This document shows, piece after piece, positions 4,941 through 8,974 of a stretch of DNA of 8,974 nucleotides (the stretch's first letter is position 1; every line of letters starts with the position of its first letter). The DNA comes from JAHEJX01 sp041605955 (GTDB lineage: Bacteria; Actinomycetota; Acidimicrobiia; Spongiisociales; UBA5794). A model generated the notes under the pieces. It searched no databases. It saw only the letters and a list, made by a program, of their open reading frames with translations, and was not told the origin of the DNA. The stretch is from the NCBI GenBank assembly GCA_041605955.1, contig JBFIXI010000107.1:1-8974 (forward strand), written 5' to 3'. Made by a program: the position numbers and the translations under genes.

Positions 4941-6020
4941 TTGGGAGTATTCGAAGCGATAGGCGCCGACACCCATGAGGAGGTGGTGTTCGGCCATGAT
5001 CCTGTCTCGGGGTTGAAGACCATCATCGCAATCCACTCAACTGCTCTGGGTCCCGCTCTTGGCGGGACCCGCTTTTTCATGTACCAGGACGAGGGGGCCG
5101 CCCTTCACGACGTGCTGCGGTTGTCAAAAGCGATGACATTGAAGTCGGCCGCCGCGGGTCTGGACTTCGGAGGAGGCAAGGCGGTTGTCATCGGCGATCC
5201 CCACCGGCACAAGACAGAGCGGCTGCTGCGCGCCTACGGAAAGGTCGTCGATAGCCTCGGCGGCCGGTACATAACGGCGGAGGACGTCGGCACGACTACC
5301 GAGGACATGGCGATCCTTCGCCGCGAGACCTCCTATGTGGTCGGACTGCCCGTCACCCATCATGGATCGGGCGACCCATCACCCGCGACGGCCCGGGGCG
5401 TGATGGCCGCAATCAGCGCAGTCGCCCTCCGCCTCTGGGGCGACCCCGATCTATCGGGTAAGCACTTTGCGGTCCAAGGTGTCGGCAAGGTGGGCTCGAG
5501 CCTCGTTGAGCGACTCGCCAAAGCTGAGGCGAAGGTGACCGTCACCGACGTGAATAAGAGCGCGCTCGATTCCGCCCAACGCGACTATGGCGCCGAAGCT
5601 GTGGCGCCCGACGAGATCTGGGACGTCGACTGTGACATCTTCGCTCCGTGCGCCATGGGAGGAGCCCTCAACGCACACACCATCCCCCGGTTGAAGTGCG
5701 CCGCCATCGTCGGGTCGGCGAACAATCAGCTGGCGACACGCCAAGACGCCGACCGCTTGGTCGACCGCGGCATCCTCTACGCCCCAGACTTCGTAGTCAA
5801 CGCCGGCGGGGTGATCAACATCGCTCAGGAAGCCAACGGCTACGACTGGCAAAAGGCCGCCGCCGCCATCGATGGGATTGCCGATGCCATCACGAACGTG
5901 CTGCGTATCGCCGACGGCGACGGAGTGAACCCAGTGGAGGCGGCGGAGCGGCTGGCGCTGCAACGTATCGAGCACATCGGAGGGCTCCGCACCCGTTTGA
6001 GCCCGGGAGGAGCTGCTTAG
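4941..6020 (+). CDS. ldh: Leucine dehydrogenase (branched-chain amino acid dehydrogenase, Glu/Leu/Phe/Val family)
   Basis: The 359-residue enzyme oxidatively deaminates Leu, Val or Ile with NAD+ to the 2-oxo acid plus ammonia. With the TTG start (supported by AAAGGAG), K68 (MTLKS), K80 (GGGKAV) and D115 (TAEDVG) fall at the numbers of the catalytic residues of the Lysinibacillus/Bacillus sphaericus enzyme. GGTR is at 41-44. The C-terminal Rossmann domain has GVGKVG (180-185), an acidic residue at the end of the second strand (VTDVN), GSANNQL (258-264) and NAGGVIN (287-293). The length is usual for leucine/valine dehydrogenases and shorter than glutamate dehydrogenases. The next gene starts two bases after the stop, so the two form an operon in which this enzyme supplies the substrate for the following E1. 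Leu versus Val preference cannot be decided; in actinobacteria close relatives are named valine dehydrogenase (vdh). Confidence 0.93.
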   Translation: MGVFEAIGADTHEEVVFGHDPVSGLKTIIAIHSTALGPALGGTRFFMYQDEGAALHDVLRLSKAMTLKSAAAGLDFGGGKAVVIGDPHRHKTERLLRAYGKVVDSLGGRYITAEDVGTTTEDMAILRRETSYVVGLPVTHHGSGDPSPATARGVMAAISAVALRLWGDPDLSGKHFAVQGVGKVGSSLVERLAKAEAKVTVTDVNKSALDSAQRDYGAEAVAPDEIWDVDCDIFAPCAMGGALNAHTIPRLKCAAIVGSANNQLATRQDADRLVDRGILYAPDFVVNAGGVINIAQEANGYDWQKAAAAIDGIADAITNVLRIADGDGVNPVEAAERLALQRIEHIGGLRTRLSPGGAA

Positions 6021-6022
6021 GA

Positions 6023-8053
6023 ATGCTGGATCTCGACAACACGATGAGCCACGAAGCGCTCGGCTTGAGCAACTCGCAGGTCGTCGACATGTACCGCGTG
6101 ATGCTGCTGGCGCGTCGGGTCGACGATCGAATGTGGGCTCTGAATCGCCAGGGGCGGGTTCCGTTCGTGGTCTCGGTGGCCGGACACGAAGGCACTCAGG
6201 TCGGGGCTGCCTTTGCTCTCGATCCGGCGACCGACTGGTCGCTTCCGTATTACCGCGACATCGCCTTCAACCTGGCATTGGGGCTGACACCACGCGACTT
6301 CTTCCTATCGGTCTTCGCCAAGGAGGGCGACCCGGCCAGCGGGGGTCGCCAGATGCCGAACCATTGGTCGGAGCCCGACCTCAACGTCTTCACTCACTCG
6401 TCCGTGATCGCCACCCAGTTTCCGCACGCCTGCGGCATCGCCTATCGCCTGAAGGTATCGAACTCGCCCGGCGTCGTTGCGGTCATGTCCGGCGAGGGGG
6501 CCACCTCGGAAGGGGACTGGCACGAAGCGATGAACTTCGCCGGCATCCACGAACTGCCGGTCATCTTCCTCATCCAGAACAACCTCTACGCCATCTCGGT
6601 TCCGTACGATCAGGAAGTCGCCGGTTCGGTGGCCGCACGCGCCGCCGGTTACGGAATTCGGGGATTGGCGGTGGACGGCAACGATACGCTGGCCGTCTAC
6701 GGAGTGATGGCGGCCGCAGTGGAGCGGGCCCGCAACGGCAATGGGCCAACGTTGATCGAAGCCAAGACCTATCGATTCCACGCTCACACCTCCGACGATG
6801 ACGACAAGCTCTATCGCAGCGCCGAGGAAGTCGAGACGTGGCGACGGCGCGACCCGATCGAGATCCTCCGCCGGTACCTGATCGAAGCCCGGCTGCTCAC
6901 CGAAGACCAGGAAGAGGACATGGTGGAGCAGATCGACAAGGTCATCGCCGATGCGGTGGCTGTTGCCGATGCCGCTCCGGAGCCAGCGGACGCCCTCACC
7001 GCCGTCTATGCCAATCCAATTATCCCCCAGAGCCCGGTCACGACGATCGAAACGGTTCCGGACGGCCCGGAGGTGAACCTGGTTACGGCCATCAACCGGT
7101 CACTGCACGATGCGATGGAGCGCTCGGAGGACGTGCGGGTGTTCGGCGAGGACGTCGCCGACCCGAAGGGCGGGGTCTTTCGAGCTACGCAGGGCCTCAC
7201 CGACGAGTACGGCGTCGATCGGGCGTTCAACGCCCCGCTCTCGGAGTCGCTCATCGTCGGCGCCGGCATTGGCATGGCGGCCGCCGGCGGACGCCCCATC
7301 GCCGAGATCCAGTTTGCGGACTTCATCCATCCCGCCTTCGATCAGATCGTCTCCGAGGCGGCCCGTATCCACTACCGCTCGAACGGGCGGTGGACCTGCC
7401 CGTTGGTCATCCGGGTCCCCTACGGAGGCGGCATCCACGGCGCGCTGTACCACTCCCAATCCATCGAGGCCTTCTACGCCCACGTTCCGGGACTCAAGGT
7501 GGTCGTGCCATCGACTCCGGCCGACGCGTTGGGATTGATGCGCACCGCCGTCGAGGATCCCGATCCGGTCATGATCCTCGAGCCGAAGAAGCTCTACCGG
7601 CTGGCGCAAGGCCCCCTTCCCGAGGACCCCGCGTGGTCGATTCCGCTGGGCAAGGCGGCGCTGCGCCGCCTCGGGGACGACCTCACGATCATCGCATATG
7701 GAACGATGGCCCACCTCGCGTGTGAGGCGTCCGACAGGCTCGCCGAAGGTGGGGTCGGGGCTCGGGTGCTGGACCTGAGGTCGCTGCGCCCGCTGGATTG
7801 GCCATCGATTCAACATGCGGTGATGGAGACCAGCAAGGTGCTGATCGTGCACGAGGACAACGAGTTCCTGGGATTTGGGGCCGAGGTCGCCGCACAGATC
7901 GCCGAGAAGTCGTTCGACTGGCTGGACGCACCGATCCAGCGTTATGCCACCCCCGAAGTTCCGGCGTTCCCTTACGCCGGCGCCCTCGAGAGCCAGGTGA
8001 TGCCCAGCCTCGAGGGCATCGTCGAGCGCGCCGCCAAGCTCGCCCGCTACTGA
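6023..8053 (+). CDS. Fused alpha-beta E1 of branched-chain 2-oxoacid dehydrogenase (thiamine diphosphate-dependent)
   Basis: The 676-residue product joins both E1 subunits. Alpha-like part (about 15-320): GHEGTQVGAAFAL (54-66), YYRD (76-79), the thiamine diphosphate motif from GEGATSEG (157-164) to NN (186-187), and a loop with HAHTSDDDD (253-261) like the active-site/phosphorylation loop of BCKDHA. A linker of about 25 residues rich in Ala and Pro (318-345) follows. Beta-like part (350-676): VFGEDVADPKGGVFRAT (373-389), APLSES with E408, which should contact the thiamine N1', GALYHSQS (473-480) with active-site-type H477, and VVVPSTPADA. E1 decarboxylates the 2-oxo acids made by the preceding dehydrogenase and acylates the lipoyl group of E2. 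There is no lipoyl, E2 or E3 domain here, and the next gene is convergent, so those subunits must be encoded elsewhere. The ATG at 6023 follows GGAGGAG (6006-6012) by ten bases; a second ATG at 6044 is a weaker choice. Another branched or aromatic 2-oxo acid substrate is possible. Confidence 0.92.
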   Translation: MLDLDNTMSHEALGLSNSQVVDMYRVMLLARRVDDRMWALNRQGRVPFVVSVAGHEGTQVGAAFALDPATDWSLPYYRDIAFNLALGLTPRDFFLSVFAKEGDPASGGRQMPNHWSEPDLNVFTHSSVIATQFPHACGIAYRLKVSNSPGVVAVMSGEGATSEGDWHEAMNFAGIHELPVIFLIQNNLYAISVPYDQEVAGSVAARAAGYGIRGLAVDGNDTLAVYGVMAAAVERARNGNGPTLIEAKTYRFHAHTSDDDDKLYRSAEEVETWRRRDPIEILRRYLIEARLLTEDQEEDMVEQIDKVIADAVAVADAAPEPADALTAVYANPIIPQSPVTTIETVPDGPEVNLVTAINRSLHDAMERSEDVRVFGEDVADPKGGVFRATQGLTDEYGVDRAFNAPLSESLIVGAGIGMAAAGGRPIAEIQFADFIHPAFDQIVSEAARIHYRSNGRWTCPLVIRVPYGGGIHGALYHSQSIEAFYAHVPGLKVVVPSTPADALGLMRTAVEDPDPVMILEPKKLYRLAQGPLPEDPAWSIPLGKAALRRLGDDLTIIAYGTMAHLACEASDRLAEGGVGARVLDLRSLRPLDWPSIQHAVMETSKVLIVHEDNEFLGFGAEVAAQIAEKSFDWLDAPIQRYATPEVPAFPYAGALESQVMPSLEGIVERAAKLARY

Positions 8054-8074
8054 GAGGCGATGGCGGGGTGGCTG

Positions 8075-8974
8075 TCAGCTGTCGGGGTGCACTAACAACA
8101 ACTGCTGGCCGCCTCCACCAATGCCGGGAAAGTTGTTGGTCTCGCTCCAGCCGACCATGAGGGCACGGTTGTTCCCGTATGCGATCGAATGCGGATAGAA
8201 GGAGGGGTCATCGGGTTCGAGCACGGTCCATGACGTGCCGTCCTCAGAGATGACGAGCGCGAACTGCGGCTGCCTTCTGCCCTGGAACTCGATCTCCCGA
8301 TAAACGGCCTCCCACGCACTCTCATAGGCGCCCTCGTCGATCTCGACAACCACCTGCCCGCTATCAGGATCGAAGATCGTGATCATGCCTGCCTCCCGGG
8401 TGACGTTCTCCTCGCGGACCTCGACGACGATGTCTCCAGCGGCGTCGACCACCTGGAAGCGCCCGTCGCTCGTCGCCAGCACTGTCAGGTCGCCGGCCTC
8501 AATGCGGGCCGGGCCGATCAGCGCCGCATGGTCTGTCCAGCCGAGCCCGACGAGGGCGTTCCAAGAGGGATAGAGCTGTTGGATGACCCCGCCGGGGATC
8601 TTGGTTTCCTCCCAGGTGAGGCCGTCGGAGGTAGCCCAAACGGCAGGTGCGCCCGCCGCAGCATCGCTACCGGTGGCGATGATCTGGCCTTGCCACGACG
8701 TGAGCGCGGTCAACGAGCCGGCGATGGTGGGGCGCTCCCATTCACCGCCGCGCCGCACCCACACCACCGAGCCGAACTCACCCCACGCCAACGCGGCTTC
8801 CACCTCACCAACGGCTGCGTATCCGCTGAGGCCGTGCGAGTTGGGGGGTGCGAGAGTGGTCACGGCTTCCCATTCGAGACCGTCGTGGCTGGTCCAGATG
8901 ATGGGGCGGCCTCCCCCAGACAGCAGTGACCCGACCTCCGGCGCAAGGCCCAGCTCATCCCACGTCCTGGTCTC
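8075..8974 (-). CDS. Asp-box (BNR/sialidase-like) repeat protein, C-terminal part, open to right edge
   Basis: The minus-strand frame ends at the TGA at 8077-8075 and stays open to 8974, giving 299 visible residues; a GTG at 8863 exists, but the reading continues upstream with the same repeat style, so the true start lies outside. Asp-box motifs are seen as WTSHDGLEW (visible residues 27-35), WATSDGLTW (113-121) and VISEDGTSW (241-249), each followed by a short strand, as in blades of beta-propellers with BNR repeats. Between the second and third is a module with RFQVVDAAGDIVVEV and TIFDPDSGQVVVEI. Proteins of this style are typically exported and their ligands unknown; Asp boxes alone do not show sialidase activity, and no catalytic Arg/Tyr/Glu set can be judged here. 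No membrane anchor is seen at the C-terminus. The stop lies 21 bases from the E1 stop, with no obvious terminator between. Confidence 0.8.
   Translation of the reverse strand, partial: ETRTWDELGLAPEVGSLLSGGGRPIIWTSHDGLEWEAVTTLAPPNSHGLSGYAAVGEVEAALAWGEFGSVVWVRRGGEWERPTIAGSLTALTSWQGQIIATGSDAAAGAPAVWATSDGLTWEETKIPGGVIQQLYPSWNALVGLGWTDHAALIGPARIEAGDLTVLATSDGRFQVVDAAGDIVVEVREENVTREAGMITIFDPDSGQVVVEIDEGAYESAWEAVYREIEFQGRRQPQFALVISEDGTSWTVLEPDDPSFYPHSIAYGNNRALMVGWSETNNFPGIGGGGQQLLLVHPDS

Noticed and set aside
5648..6022. Upstream in-frame extension of the fused E1 frame
   Set aside because: It overlaps the leucine dehydrogenase coding sequence and is Arg/His-rich with no similarity to E1; the ATG at 6023 with GGAGGAG is the supported start.
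8861..8863. GTG as start of the right-edge minus-strand gene
   Set aside because: The frame stays open to 8974 and the upstream residues contain another Asp-box (WTSHDGLEW), so the protein begins beyond the window.

Overview
The window is GC-rich bacterial chromosome, most likely from an actinobacterium, perhaps of the Acidimicrobiia type. Three things suggest this: a tRNA Glu-Asp-Phe cluster in that order, a Sec-exported RTX-like repeat protein with a short Ala-rich signal peptide, and GC-rich coding sequence with a TTG start and apparently weak or absent Shine-Dalgarno sites at some genes. The lineage is an inference; there is no rRNA or marker gene here.

Layout. Left edge (1-225, minus): the N-terminal part of a zinc-dependent nucleoside or nucleotide deaminase (HAE motif) that runs off the window. 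Directly upstream on the same strand (278-421) is an unlabelled stretch whose translation matches the N-terminal motif of MUG/TDG-type mismatch-specific DNA glycosylases and then loses similarity, so it looks like a gene remnant. A small unrecognised plus-strand gene (478-744) follows, with its ribosome-binding site inside a perfect 9-bp hairpin. It converges on a tRNA operon (minus strand, transcribed Glu, Asp, Phe, 1282 to 879); a perfect 21-bp hairpin sits between the two and probably terminates transcription from one or both sides. A clear TATAAT element precedes the tRNA operon.

Centre: a secreted RTX-like calcium-binding repeat protein (1654-2808) with a strong terminator, then an enolase-superfamily enzyme of the o-succinylbenzoate synthase / N-succinylamino acid racemase group (2892-4010). 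This converges on a minus-strand protein of unknown function (4057-4812).

Right half: divergent from the unknown protein is a two-gene branched-chain amino acid catabolic operon. Leucine/valine dehydrogenase (4941-6020, TTG start) makes the 2-oxo acid, and two bases later begins a fused alpha-beta E1 of branched-chain 2-oxoacid dehydrogenase (6023-8053), which decarboxylates it. The E2 and E3 subunits are not next to it, because the following gene (8075 to beyond 8974, minus) is convergent. That last gene encodes a protein with Asp-box (BNR-like) repeats and is open to the right edge.

Nothing resembles a phage, transposon, CRISPR array or defence system. The more interesting points are the glycosylase remnant, the RBS hairpin, the palindromes around the tRNAs, and the linkage of a possible amino-acid racemase and an unknown protein to the leucine dehydrogenase / fused E1 pair.
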